Positions 20,703 to 31,352 of a stretch of 64,000 nt of DNA are shown here, piece by piece. The stretch comes from Lucinisca nassula (taxonomy: Eukaryota > Mollusca > Bivalvia > Lucinida > Lucinidae), in assembly GCA_963580285.1 (NCBI GenBank), contig OY757010.1:145190675-145254674 (forward strand), written 5' to 3'. The notes below the pieces were generated by a model. That model ran no database searches and was not told the DNA's origin. It was given only the letters and a program-made list of their open reading frames with translations. Positions within the stretch are counted from its first letter, which is position 1; the number at the start of each line of letters is the position of its first letter. The position numbers and the translations under genes are program-made.

Positions 20703-21110
20703 CACAAAAGCGGCCGCACAGACCAGGAATCAATACAATTACCTCACACATCCCATCCGAGACACCAAAGGGAAAGAAACGCCACCATAATGAAAACGTC
20801 ACATCAGGAAAGCAAAACGAACAGTTACTTGCCCACAAAATGGCCGAATGGCTATCAAAAAAAAAGATGCTGACAATACCTACATGCAAAGAAGAACTGT
20901 AACAATAATAAGCCACAACAGAAGTGCCGCCTAGGAACGTTTATTTTACAATTGTTAGTGGTGGACTTAAATCGATTTTACCTGGCCACAATACTCGTCC
21001 TTAGTTCTGTCGTTGTTTAGACAAATAATTTATCCAGGCCGCAAGAAGGATTTACAACTCATCAGGGCAACATCTCCGAGAACATTAAAATCAAACAAAA
21101 ATAGAGATGA
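20703..21110 (-). mobile_element. PLE-A 3' UTR copy that replaces the end of element E4
   Basis: A diverged PLE-A tail beginning around CAGACCAGGAATCAATACAA. It starts where E4 should form its terminal hairpin: E4 reads AAAAGTGATCCCAAAA and then the PLE sequence begins. The E4 terminator is missing. Confidence 0.6.
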
Positions 21111-21184
21111 AACAAGATATGATTATAATCTTCTGAATATAAAGTCTCCAAAACGAACTCCCCCATACTCATATAAGCGCCAAT

Positions 21185-22262
21185 GTGGATACTGTATTTG
21201 AAATATTAGGCCTTTTATGAAGTGGATCGGGTTGGGCATGGACCCAACAGAGCCCTGATTGGTATCACTTAATGTGTGTATACAGGAATATAATTATATT
21301 GTTTACGGATGGGTATCTAAAAGGTTCCTGATATATTTGAAGCACTCGAAGGGTTGGGCATGGCCCCAGGGGACCCCAAAAATGCCCAAGGTTGGTATCA
21401 CTCCATGTGTCGCATCATAAAGACCAAGAATATAAATGGTTTAGGGGTGGGAATCTGAACGTTTTTATATATGGTTTAGGGGTGGAGATCGAAACGGTTT
21501 CTGACATATATGGCCTTTTATGAAGTGGAGAGCTGATGCATTGCAGCGCACCCGTTGGACCTACAGGTTGGTGTCACTGAATGCGTCTTATCATAAGGAA
21601 CAAGAATATATATGGTTTAAGGATGGGGATCTGAACGGTTTCTGATTATGAGGTGAGGGGTAGGGCATGGCCACAGCACGCTGGGGGACCCACAAGTTGG
21701 TGTCACTGAATGCGTCTTATTATAAGGAACAGGAATATATATGGTTTAGAACAGGGGACCAGAACGGTTTCTGAGATATATGGCATTTTATGGAGTGAGG
21801 GGTAGGGCATGGCCACAGCGGACCCGGGGGACCCACAAGTTGGTGTCACCGAATGCGTCTTATTATAAGGAACAAGAATATATATGGTTTAGAGGAGGGG
21901 ATCTGAACGGTTTCTGAGATATATGGCATTTTATGGAAAATATATGATTTATGGGAGGGGATTTGAAAGGTATCTGAGATATAAGGGCTTTTATGAAGTA
22001 TAGGGGGTGGGACATGGCCCCGACACACTCCAAAAGACCCACAATTTGGTGTCACTGGATGCGTCTTATCATTAGCAACAAGAGTATATATGGTTTAGTG
22101 GGGACCTAAATAGTTTCTGAAATATTAGGCATTTTATGAAGTGGAGGGGTAAGGCATGGCTCCAGCGCACCCGGGGGACTCACGGGTTGTCGTCTCTGAA
22201 CTTGCTTTATCATAAAGAGCAATAATAAATATAGTTTAGGGGTGGGGATCTGAAAGGGTTCT
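21185..22262 (+). repeat. T-core array, without ends
   Basis: About seven units of 130-160 bp (AAGGAACAAGAATATATATGG, GAGATATATGGCATTTTATG). Several carry deletions. An S2 tail (22266-22330, minus) and then a last T-core fragment to about 22400 follow. Confidence 0.7.
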
Positions 22263-22555
22263 GAGTTGTTTTTGTTTGTTTGTTTGATTTGAGGTTTAAC
22301 GTCCCCGTCAACACTGTAAAGGTCAACTGAGATGTATAATGTCTTTTATGAAATGGGGGGGGGGTGGGCGGGGCATGGCCCCGGGGTACCCAATAAAACC
22401 CTCTTTCAAAACTACATATTGCTATCTATCATATCCCCCCAAATTTCAGAAAACAAAATCCATCAAGCACTTACCGAGATCTCGTCTGGACGAAATCTGG
22501 ACGTTTTCTGACCGCCCCCAGGGGGACGTTTTGGTTATGTGGGCTTGAATTTTGA

Positions 22556-22996
22556 AATAAAAATCAAAAATGAGTTCCTTTAAGAGCAATGAAAATATTC
22601 ATAAGGAAGAAGATGGGTCATACTACGTAGTTTCGGCTAATAAAGCCTCATCAGTGACCCTGTAATGATCCGGCAACGAAAGCCAGAGGAAGCATACTGC
22701 AATTTTGCGAATTTCGAATAGGCAGTCGATTCAAAGACTGATATAAATCAAAATGAGGTCCAAATAATTAAAAACCTGTCTAAAATTTGAGTCTAAACTA
22801 ATAATTTATTTCTGATTTCTCAGAATATTCACGCTGATCTCAAAGGACCAAAAGTAAAATATAAACTGCACTATGGTTGATGTACGGGGAGACGTTTTAC
22901 GGCCGCCACACGGCACAACACCAGCTGCAGTGAAGGCAAATAAAAATCAAAAATGAGTTCCTTTAAGAGCAATGAAAATATTCATAAGGAAGAAGA
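22556..22996 (-). repeat. Tandem hammerhead-ribozyme repeat (retrozyme-like), one full 385-bp unit plus a partial
   Basis: ATAAAAATCAAAAATGAGTT occurs at about 22555 and again at 22941. This gives a 385-bp period with a complete unit and a second copy of about 56 bp, which stops at 22996 about five bases short of the predicted cleavage position. A third copy starts at 63749. Small tandem hammerhead repeats without ORFs are the hallmark of retrozymes described in plants and in some animals, including molluscs. Confidence 0.7.
22615..22660 (-). ncRNA. Hammerhead ribozyme (family A)
   Basis: Read on the minus strand: stem I GGGTCA/TGACCC (six Watson-Crick pairs), CTGATGA, stem II GGCT-TTATT-AGCC, GAAA, short palindromic stem III CTACGTAG, and triplet GTA. 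Every invariant core base is present. Cleavage is predicted between 22621 and 22620. It is the same 46-nt size and layout as the ribozyme at 12713-12758, with a different stem sequence. Confidence 0.88.
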
Positions 22997-23061
22997 TGCC
23001 CAATTCACATCCATATCTATCATATACCAAAATGTTAGATAAATCTGACCAGTGGTTACTG

Positions 23062-23220
23062 AGTGAGTACTTCAGTTTTACGTCCCACCAACAGCTAAGG
23101 TCATACGGACGGGACCTCGGTTTTAAAGACTACTCCGAAAGTCTGGAGAGGCCCGGGATCGAACCTACGACCTCTGGTTTACAAAGCGAGTAGCGTAACC
23201 ACTCGACCACTGAGGCTTCT
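23062..23220 (-). mobile_element. tRNA-Thr-derived SINE with perfect 13-bp target duplication
   Basis: The reverse complement matches the SINE at 14011-14180: tRNA-like head with TTTGTAAACCAGAGGTCG and B box GGTTCGATCCC, and body ACCTTAGCTGTTGGTGGGAC-GTAAAACT. CCAGTGGTTACTG flanks it at 23049-23061 and 23221-23233. The perfect duplication points to a recent insertion. Confidence 0.9.
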
Positions 23221-23268
23221 CCAGTGGTTACTGTGAACTCGTTTGGGAGGAAAAAAAAGTAGAAGAAG

Positions 23269-24760
23269 ACAAGATGGCCATGATGGCCCTGGATCGCTCA
23301 CCTGATCCATAGAGTAACAAGTGTGCCCCGGGGAGGGCCATTATTGGCCCCAGGGCTATATTGTGCATTATGTTGAGGGAGGTGTAAAAAGGTGAAGCTT
23401 CATACCAAATATCAACAAAGGCTATAATTTGAACAATCTTGACAAAGGTTGTCTAGATGAAGCTACACACAAAATATCAAAGACCTGGTATTTCCTACAT
23501 AAGTCTATGTAAAACCAAATGGCCCCGGAGCGGGGGCATTTTTTGGCCTAAAAAGGTGAAGCTTCATACCAAATATCAACAAAGGCTATAATTTAAACAA
23601 TCTTGATATAGGTGCACTAGATGAAGCTTCACACCAAATATCAAAGATCTGGGCCTTGCTGTTTCAGAGAAGAAGATTTTCAAAATTATTTCTATATAAG
23701 TGTATGTAAATCAAAAGTGCCCCGGGTTGGGGGCATTTGTGACCCTAGGGCTATAAATTTAATAATCTTGGAAGAGGTCCACTAGATGAAGCTCCATACC
23801 AATTATCAAAGACCTTGGCCTTGCAGTTTCAGAGAAGAAGATTTTTAAAGATTTCCCTGTATAAGTCTATGTAAACCCAATGGGTCTCGGGGCCTGGGCA
23901 TTTTTGGCCCCAGGGCTATAGCCCTAGGGCTATTATTTGCACAATCTTGATAAATGTCAACTAGATGAAATTTCACACCAAATATCAAAGACCTAGGTCT
24001 TGTGGTTTCATAGAAGAAGATTTTTACTCATTTTCCCGATATAAGGCCATGTTAAACGAAAGTGCCCCGGAACGGGGGCATTTCTGGTCTCAGGGCTATA
24101 ATTTGAACAATCTTAGTAGAGGTCCACTAGATAAAGCTTCATACTAAATATCAAAGACCTGGGCCTTGCGGTTTCAGAGAAGAAGATTTTTCAAGATTTT
24201 CCTTATATAAGCCCATGTAAAACTAAAGGGCCCCAGAGCGGGGGCATTTTTGGTCCCAGCACTATAATTTGGTCAATCTTGGTAGGGGTCCACTAGATGA
24301 AGCTTCATACCAAATATCAAAGACCTGGGCCTTGCGATTTCAGAGAAGATTTTTAAGATTTTCCCCTATATAATCCTATGCAAAAACCAAAGGGCCCTGG
24401 TGCGGGGGCATTTTTGAACCCAGCACTATAATTTGAACAATCTTGGTAGGGGTTCACTAGATGAAGCTTCATACCAAATATCAAATACCCGGGCCTTGCG
24501 GTTTTATTAGAAGAATATTTTCTAAGTTTTTTTTTGATGGCTCCCATGACCTTGATGTGCAATGGACCGGAACCATTTGAACAACTTTGAAAGGGAATCA
24601 CCTAAGGATCATTCCTGTGAAGTTTGATCAAAATCCGATCAGAGGTTTTGGAGATGTCGTTTGAAGAAATTGTTTACACACGGACGCACGCACGGACGGA
24701 CGGACGACGGACAAAAAGTGATCCCAAAAGCTCACCTAGTCACTAAGTGACGGCGAGCTA
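23269..24760 (+). mobile_element. E5: complete Helentron-like element, 165-bp core
   Basis: Header ACAAGATGGCC-ATGAT-GGCCCTGGATCGCTCACC. About seven core units follow, some rearranged (header-proximal piece AAAAGGTGAAGCTTCATACC repeated at about 23390 and 23550). The tail has GATGTGCAATGGACCGGAAC, then a GACGGACGGAC run and the hairpin GTCAC-TAA-GTGAC, ending GGCGAGCTA. Confidence 0.72.
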
Positions 24761-25390
24761 AAAAAGAATAATAATAAGAAGAAACGCAGCAAAACCAATA
24801 AGTCTTCCCACTTCATTTGGGAGGCTTAATAATGATTTGGACGCGACAGCATGAAATAACAGAAATGCAGTTTCATGTACATGATAATGCCGGATAAAGG
24901 ACGAAAGAAGAATATGAACACATACCATAGTTTATTTTTTCACCACCCATCTTCAGTTGCTTTTCCTGTTTTTCGAATGCCTGTTGGACAAATAAAATAA
25001 GAAACATGTATTGCTCTCTAATCTACATATTACCTAACTAGAAGGGTTGTGAAACTCTTTCCTTTTTATTGAACAACAATTATGTACCTTTGCTGTAGAT
25101 GTTGTAGTCTTTTCTTCCAAAGGATTAGCTTTCATAGAGCATTTAACCGGGCTTGAGACGTCATTTCATCTCAGTGTCGGGTAAAAACAATTAGAAGCAA
25201 CATCTAAAAATGACCCATATAGTGTTGAGTGGAAATTTAAACATCAAATCAAACAAACATGTTCTGCTTGGAATGAGAATGCTTATCAACTGCCAATATG
25301 CACTACGGGCAATATGTTCTTCATTGTGCGCAATTTTCCCCCCTTTAACCCCACTTTTATGTAGTAAAATTGGGGTTTACAGGGGTAAAC
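24761..25390. other. Host intronic sequence with the macro-gene exon and an S2 copy
   Basis: 24761-24925 and 24981-25060 appear unique. 25110-25258 is a ribozyme-family/S2 remnant (TTCTTCCAAAGGATTAGC, GGCTTGAGACGTCATTTCAT). Confidence 0.5.
24926..24980 (-). CDS. Exon of the PARP14-like gene (linker after the macro domain)
   Basis: This is a 55-nt exon on the minus strand. A long pyrimidine tract ending in GTCCAACAG precedes it and the donor GTATGTGTTC follows. Read in phase 0 it gives AFEKQEKQLKMGGEKINY plus one leftover G. In macro-domain proteins the last strand is commonly followed by 'AF' and a charged helix, so the join to the upstream ...STIQ fits well. The exon is isolated between element E5 (ending 24760) and a SINE-like repeat near 25140. 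It leaves phase 1, which agrees with the two extra bases at the start of the exon at 5941-5883. It is short and rests on splice signals, phase and context. Confidence 0.7.
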
Positions 25391-25607
25391 ATGCCTATAC
25401 AAAAACATTGCAAATTTTACTGCCGAAAAATGCAAATTTTAAGACGAAAAATTGTTAAATTTTTCTTTTTTCTGCTCAAAATATAGATTCTTGGTATACT
25501 TTAGAACCCGCCTCAACAACGAGCTGAAATAAGAAAAATATCCCAATTTTTCGTCTTCAAATTTGCATTTTTCGGCAGTAAAATTTGCAATGGTTTTGTA
25601 TAGGCGT
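25391..25607. repeat. Inverted repeat with 63-bp arms
   Basis: Left arm 25391-25454 and right arm 25544-25607 are near-perfect reverse complements (TGCCTATACAAAA, TTTTACTGCCGAAAAATGCA, GACGAAAAATTG), separated by 89 bases. It lies in the 1.9-kb intron of the macro gene. MITE-like or a foldback. Confidence 0.85.
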
Positions 25608-25862
25608 GTTTTCGTAATTGCATCGCTCTTTAGTTGCAATGTTCGGATCGGACTGTGATGGCTAAATCATAAATCTTTCTAAGAGGGAAGGGGCCCGGTG
25701 CTTTTGTCATGAGTTCGGAACTCTGTAATCGTAACAATAAGTTTACTGCTGCTCACGCCGACTTTGAGGTAGTTTCAAGCAAGAAGTACTTCCAGCTGCG
25801 CATAACCTGTCTTGCCGGAGATACTCTTGCTCATAAAGACACTGGGATAGCTTTATGGAACA

Positions 25863-26175
25863 CTTCATGCTTTGTTTGTTTGTTTGATTAGAGGTTCAAC
25901 GTCCCAGTCAACACTGTATAGGTCATTTTGGAGACGTTGCTTCCAATTTTGTGGGACTTTCACCCACCATTGAGATGAAATGACATCTCAAGACCTGTAG
26001 TCCAATGAAACTAATAGGGTTTATAAGCATGGACCGGCCGACTCGCACCGCTTTGCCTGGGCAGGCTTAAATCCTCCAAGCGGTTTACCAGTACTCGTAT
26101 GCGGTCGGTTTCAGCTCTGCGTGGAAGCATCATGCAACCTTCTACTTCTTCAAGCCCCGATGGGCGGGGCCGTAA
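25863..26175 (-). mobile_element. S2 SINE-like element
   Basis: Reverse complement of 14341-14664. The (GTTT)n side starts at 25863, and it runs through GGAGACGTTGCTTCCAATTT, CTGGGCAGGCTTAAATCCTC and GTGGAAGCATCATGCA to AGCCCCGATGGGCGGGGC. Confidence 0.65.
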
Positions 26176-26294
26176 ACTTCATGCATCGACTGAACAAGCG
26201 CCCCTGAAGAATATAAATCGGAGAATGCTAAAGGTCATTTTCGTATGGGTCGGTTCAGTTTATATAGAGGATCTTACATAAAAAGGCTATAATT

Positions 26295-26385
26295 TGAATT
26301 TATTAAACGAGTTGAGGAAAAGGGGTAAAATTCGAGGCTTTGCCGAGCATTTTATCCCTTTTCTTCAACGAGTTTGATAAATTCA
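26295..26385. repeat. Foldback with 43-bp arms
   Basis: 26295-26337 pairs with 26343-26385 across a 5-base loop (TGAATTTAT-AAAC---GTTGA and AAAGGG-TAAAAT). About six mismatches. Confidence 0.75.
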
Positions 26386-26637
26386 ATAATACATGAGAAC
26401 GAATGCAAGATTCTATATATCATATGACATTTAAATTGCATTTATTCACGATTTTTGAACAATAATGTTAATATTCCGCCATTAGTTAACACAACGTCGT
26501 TAAGGACGTCGTACATGTTTCGTTACGGGACGTATCTAGCTAATTTGCATATTTAATCCACTAGTGGATTATCGAAAATAATACATGGCGTTATTACACT
26601 CTCAGACACCAAGTCATATGAAAAACATTGAAATTCC

Positions 26638-26715
26638 ATTTGTAGATATGAAGAGTATATTCAAGAGAAGCTGTATGAAAAGCTTCACTTGAATATATTC
26701 TGCATATCTACAAAT
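26638..26715. repeat. Foldback with 35-bp arms
   Basis: ATTTGTAGATATG...ATATTCAAG (26638-26672) is inverted at 26680-26715 with a 7-base loop. Weaker pairing continues outward (CTCTCAGACACCAAG and CTAGTGTTTGAGAATG). Confidence 0.75.
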
Positions 26716-26851
26716 AGGACTAGTGTTTGAGAATGGCTTTCCTGGTCACTGTGGATGGGAAGGGTCAGATTATCTTGTTTGTAAGAGGAGTTTTCAAAGA
26801 AGTTTATCCCTTCGCATAACTTAAGAAAGTATTCGGGTAAAACAATATTAC

Positions 26852-27073
26852 CTGAATTGTTGAAAAATCCTTCTGGTACAGAACAAACTTGACTTCTTTT
26901 AATGTTGAATGTGGATTAACGGCATCAAATTGTATCACTGTATTGTACATTACTTCTGCAACATCATCTGCTGGGTATTTAAGTCCACCGGTTCCTAATG
27001 CACAAAACAGTATGGACAAATGTCTGTCGTTTGAAGCCTGCGTCAAGCTATCTTTGACTATTTGTTCCAAGAT
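26852..27073 (-). CDS. Exon of a PARP14-like multi-macrodomain gene (C-terminal half of a macro domain)
   Basis: This internal exon has 222 nt, 74 codons and phase 0 at both ends. The minus-strand acceptor is TTTTTTGTTTCAG and the donor is CAG|GTAATA. The peptide runs from ILEQIVKDSL to KDFSTIQ. It contains the macro-domain phosphate loop as ALGTGGLKYP, then VAEVMYNTVIQF and LKEVKFVLYQKD. That order (GTG-x-x-x-YP loop, amphipathic helix, last strand) is how PARP14/PARP15-type macro domains end. Macro domains bind or hydrolyse ADP-ribose. PARP14 proteins carry several in tandem before a catalytic ART domain and act in antiviral and stress ADP-ribosylation. The first half of this macro domain must lie upstream (higher coordinates), but I could not find its exon. 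The next two exons join in phase, which supports a real gene. It could be another macro-domain protein rather than a PARP, because no ART or WWE domain is visible. Confidence 0.85.
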
Positions 27074-27335
27074 CTGAAACAAAAAATGAGCACAGAATGC
27101 ATTTTGTGTTTTTGTACAGAGACTGTAATTTTAACATTTGGCTTTTCCATCACATTATTGTTCTATACTATTAAAACAAAAATTATTTCAGTTTCGTTGA
27201 AGCAAAGTTTGACAATCTAAAATGCTGCATTCATGTCCATGTTCAACTAAACGAAAAGTCGAAAACATTTGAAGCAAACTGTCTATTAAATGCAAAACAT
27301 GCTCAGATGCAAGTTACAAACTAGTATCATGAAAG

Positions 27336-27680
27336 CCCGCAATCCAAGAACGCAGCCGTCTCACGTCACCTATGGAAGTGAAACCGAGGCACACACACAA
27401 TCAGACGAAATATAAACCAACGGCACACAAATAACAGTTAAGACACTTCAAAAGAACGACCGGCTTGGGTCGGTCAGCAGAGAACCACTTTGGGGTTGGG
27501 GTTCAACACCGGAGTTTATGAAATTTCACCCCCCCCCCCCTCAGTTCCAGTACAGTATCAAACAATAAAACAATAACAAATAACAATCCGCATGGATGCT
27601 TTCTAGCTAAACAGTGAGTCATGATAAAATACATGGTAAAATGGTCCTGGATAGATTAATATTATCATGAATCAGGGTTG
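27336..27680 (-). mobile_element. PLE-L 3' UTR fragment
   Basis: Matches the tail of the second PLE family (33680-34020): AAGAACGCAGCCGTCTCACG, GACGAAA...GAACCAACGGCACA and ACATGGTAAA. It is truncated before any RT sequence. A C10 run lies at 27530-27540. Confidence 0.6.
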
Positions 27681-27683
27681 CTC

Positions 27684-28668
27684 CGGCATTTCAGTGGCTT
27701 CTTGCTGTCGGGACCTCACCGTTGTTTCATCTATGTGGTTGTGTTCACGGAGATGTTGCACTGATGAGTTAGGAGGCCTTCATGCGGACTGAACAAATTA
27801 TTTGTCTAAATCAAGACGAAAGTAAGGGTGAGGATTGTGGCCACGTAAAATCGATTTAAGACCACCAGTGAAAATCGTTTCACTGACCGTTCCAAGGCGG
27901 ATCTTCTGTCGGGGTTTATTTTTTTGTTATGCTTTATCTTTGAGTGTTTGTATCGCTTATAATATTTTGTTTTGGATAGCCTATTGGCCATTGTGTGGGA
28001 AATTAACTGTCCTTTTGGCTTTCCGCTATTGATTTTTCCATTAGGGTTTGGTGTTTCATGTTTGTGTTTCTTTCCTTTTGGTGTCTCTGATGGGAGCTGT
28101 GGGTTCACTGTATCGATTCCTGATCATTGTCTTCACTTCTATTTTGAGGACAAGGCTGGGGAAAGGCGTAATCAGTCTTGCTCCAGCAATTATGTTGTTG
28201 TATGCTGTCGAGTCCTCAACCTTGTTTCATCTCTGTAGGTTTTTGATTTGTATGTTCTCGGAGATGTTACATTGATGAGTTAGGAAGCCTTCATGCGGAC
28301 TAAACTAAATAAGTGTATACCGCGACAGAGATAAGGGCGAGGATTATGGCCATGTAAAATCGATTTAAGCCCCCAAGTGGAATTCTTTCCACTGACCGTT
28401 TCAAGGCAGTTCTTCTGTGGTGGTTAATTTATGTTGTAGTTTGTTACTTACTGTGTGTATCACATGTGTCTTTTTTTTATTTTGGATGGCCATTTGGCCA
28501 TTTTGTGGGAAAGTAACTGTCCTTATGGCCTTCCTTTGTTAAGGTTTCCATTATGGTCTTGTCGCTTCATGTTTGTGTTTCTTTCCCTTTGGTGTCTTTG
28601 ATGGGTGGAGTAAGTTAATTGTATCGATTCCTGATCTTTGTTTTACTTCTACGTTGAAAACAAAACAA
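27684..28668 (+). mobile_element. Two PLE-A 3' UTR copies in direct succession
   Basis: Copy one is about 27684-28150 and copy two about 28178-28660. Both are in plus sense and each ends near TTTT(A)CTTCTA. They differ by many substitutions, so this is two insertions or an old duplication rather than a fresh tandem. The second is closest to the copy at 90-390. Confidence 0.65.
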
Positions 28669-28812
28669 AGGCACATATATGATATGATTTGGGGTTTAAC
28701 GTCTCCGTCAACACAATTTGGGTCATTTTGGAGACGTTGCTTCCAATTTTGTGGGACTTTTACCCGACATTGAGATGAAATGACATCTCAAGCCCATGCA
28801 GACCAATGAAAT

Positions 28813-29785
28813 CACAAGAATTCCGCCGAAGGCTATGTTGCGCCTGTGGGGGCGCAAAGTCACCCAACCATGAAATCTAGGCCAATGTCAAATATTTATG
28901 CTTCCATAAAAGTTGTCATTCCTAGATGCAAGCTTGTACCAAGTATCATTGATGAAGCTCTAATAGTTCTTGAGAAATGAACTTAAACATAAGGTTGAAC
29001 ACTATGGTTGATGCAATAGTTCACTAAGTCAGTGAACCATAAAATGTAGGTCAAGTTCAAATATGGATGCTCGCATTACAAGTCCCATCCCTAGATACAA
29101 GTTTGTACAAAATATCATTAATGAAGCTCTTATAATTCTGGAGAAAATAACTTGACCATTAGGGTCAACGCTAGGGTGGTCGGAATATTTTACAAAGTCA
29201 GTGAACCACGAAATGTAGGTCAAAGTCAAATATGGATGCTTGCATTTAAGTTGCCACCCACAGATACAAGTTAGTACCAAGTATCATAAATAAAGCTCTT
29301 ATAGTTCTTGAGAAATAATCTTAACCATTTGGGTGGACGCTAGGGTGGTCGCAATATTTTACAAAGTCAGTGAACCATGAAATGTAGGTCCAGGTCAAAT
29401 ATTGATGCTTGCATTTAAGTTGCCATCCACAGATACAAGTTTGTACCAGATATTATTAATAAAGCTCTTGTAGTTCTTGAGAAATAACCTTGACTATTAG
29501 GGTGAACGCTAGGGTGGTCGCGACTTTTACAACGTCAGTTTACCATGAAATGTAGGTCAAGGTCAAATATGGATGCTTGCGTTTAAGTTGCCAGCCACAG
29601 ATACAAGTTTGTACCAAGTCTCATTAATGAAGCTCTTATAGGTCTTGAGAAATAAACTTGACCATTTGGGTGGAAGCAGGTGTGGTCGCAAATGTTGATG
29701 CCTTGACAAACGGACGGACTGACGAACGAACGGACGGAAAACCGGGTGCCTACATCGCGCCATGCTAGTAGCAGGCGCGACCAAA
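28813..29785 (+). mobile_element. Element with five units of about 170 bp
   Basis: Opens GCGCCTGTGGGGGCGC near 28848. The units carry GTCAGTGAACCATGAAATGT, CAGATACAAGTTTGTACCA and CTCTTATAGTTCTTGAGAAA. It ends with a GACGGACTGACGAACG run and a CGCGCC...GGCGCG stem followed by ACCAAAA. Same layout as the other elements (header, core, GAC run, hairpin, A-run) with different end sequences. Confidence 0.6.
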
Positions 29786-29786
29786 A

Positions 29787-30536
29787 GGGTTTATATGCAT
29801 GGACGGTCCGACAAGCACCACTTTGCCTGGGCAGGCTTAGGCCTTCTAAGTGGTTTACCAGTACTCATGTGCGCGGTCCGTTTAAGCTCTTAAGCTTTGC
29901 GTGGAAGCACCGTGCAGCATTATCATGTACATCTATTTCTTCAAGCCCCGATGGGCGAGGGCGAAAACAAATACACAGTTGCAAACTATACTTCATCTTA
30001 CGATGAGTCTCAATGAAGCCAATATTTCAAATGTATTTCTCTAATGTGTTCTTGTGTCCTATGGTAACATTTTAAGCTATATTTCATTAATGCTGTATGG
30101 TGGAGGGAAAACGCCTTCCGAACTTCAGCATAATCAATATTGCATTTGGAAAGAAGCACTCATCTGAAAACTGAGTCTGTGCTGAAATGTTGAGGCATAA
30201 GGACATTTATGTCCTTTGGCTAATGTGTGGGTTGCTTATTTTCCACCCTTTTCCAATATACAATAGTTCATGATCCTAGCTCTAGCTGTTCTTATGTTTT
30301 TTGTGCACGACAGTGTCACTAAGGTATGGATGAACGAACGACTCGAAACCAAAATGTACGGGTTTAGGGCACAAAGAGCTGCTTGTGAGTATACTTTCCT
30401 TACTGCCGATGAGGTACAATGTTGGATCTGATTGCCCCCGCTTTTCCTGATTTAAGGATGACACATAAATATAGAATCATTAATCCATGGCTATTTTTGC
30501 AAAGTTGTATAAGGAACGTTATACAAGATGGTAACA
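29787..30536. other. S2 head fragment, then nothing recognised
   Basis: 29787-29975 is an S2 fragment (GGGTTTATATGCATGGACGG ... AGCCCCGATGGGCGAGGGC). 29976-30536 appears unique, with no exon that I can support. Confidence 0.45.
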
Positions 30537-31352
30537 AAATAGAAGTGAAAGCAATGATCAGGAGTAGATACAATCAGCACAGAGCTCCCACCAATCACAC
30601 TAAACGGAAAGAAACACAAATATGAAACAACTAGACCCTTATGGAAACATCAATAGCGGAAAGCCCAAAGGACCGTTACTTTCCCTCAAAATGGCCAATT
30701 GCATGTCCAAAAGAAAAAAGTACAAGTGATACACATACTAAAAGACAAACCATAACAAAAAATAATCCCGACAGAAGAACCGCTGTGGAAAGGTCTGTGC
30801 AACGAACTCATCTGGGAGGCTTATATCGATTTTACGCGGCAGCAATCCTCGCCTTTACTTCCGTCTTCGTTAAGACAAATAATTTGTTCAGTCCGCATGA
30901 ATGCCCCCTAATTCGATGCCCCTAATTCAACAGTGCAACATCTCCGAGAACACGAAAATCAAACAACCACAGAGATGAAACAACGGTGAGGACTAGACAG
31001 CAAGAAACCACTGAAATGCTGGAGCAAACGAAAACCAACAGTTAGACTCCGATGGGCCCAACCTGAGACAGAGCATCAAACTCCAACCAACATTACATAA
31101 AATTAAATTATCTCTAATTCTCATGAAGCCTTTACGCTGGAACCGTCACAGAATCTGAGGCCTGACCCACCGGCGTGCAATTATAGAAGGAAGAATGCTG
31201 TCAACCGTGATTGGGTTATCTATCATGCATGCAGTCTGTCGTATAACATTTTTGTTGTACCCAATCTTTTTATATAGAAGAATGGTTTTACGAAAATGGG
31301 TGCTGAAGTCATTGCAAGTATATATTTTTCTGAATTTATATACGAAGACATA
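30537..31352 (-). mobile_element. PLE-A copy E, left part, with the RT C-terminus
   Basis: Contains the full 3' UTR and about 240 bp of the RT 3' end, with frames similar to IRQTACM and RKIILLYKKIGYN. It stops in CGAAGACATA, where element E6 begins. The matching sequence resumes at 35558, so the copy is split by 4.2 kb of later insertions. Confidence 0.7.
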
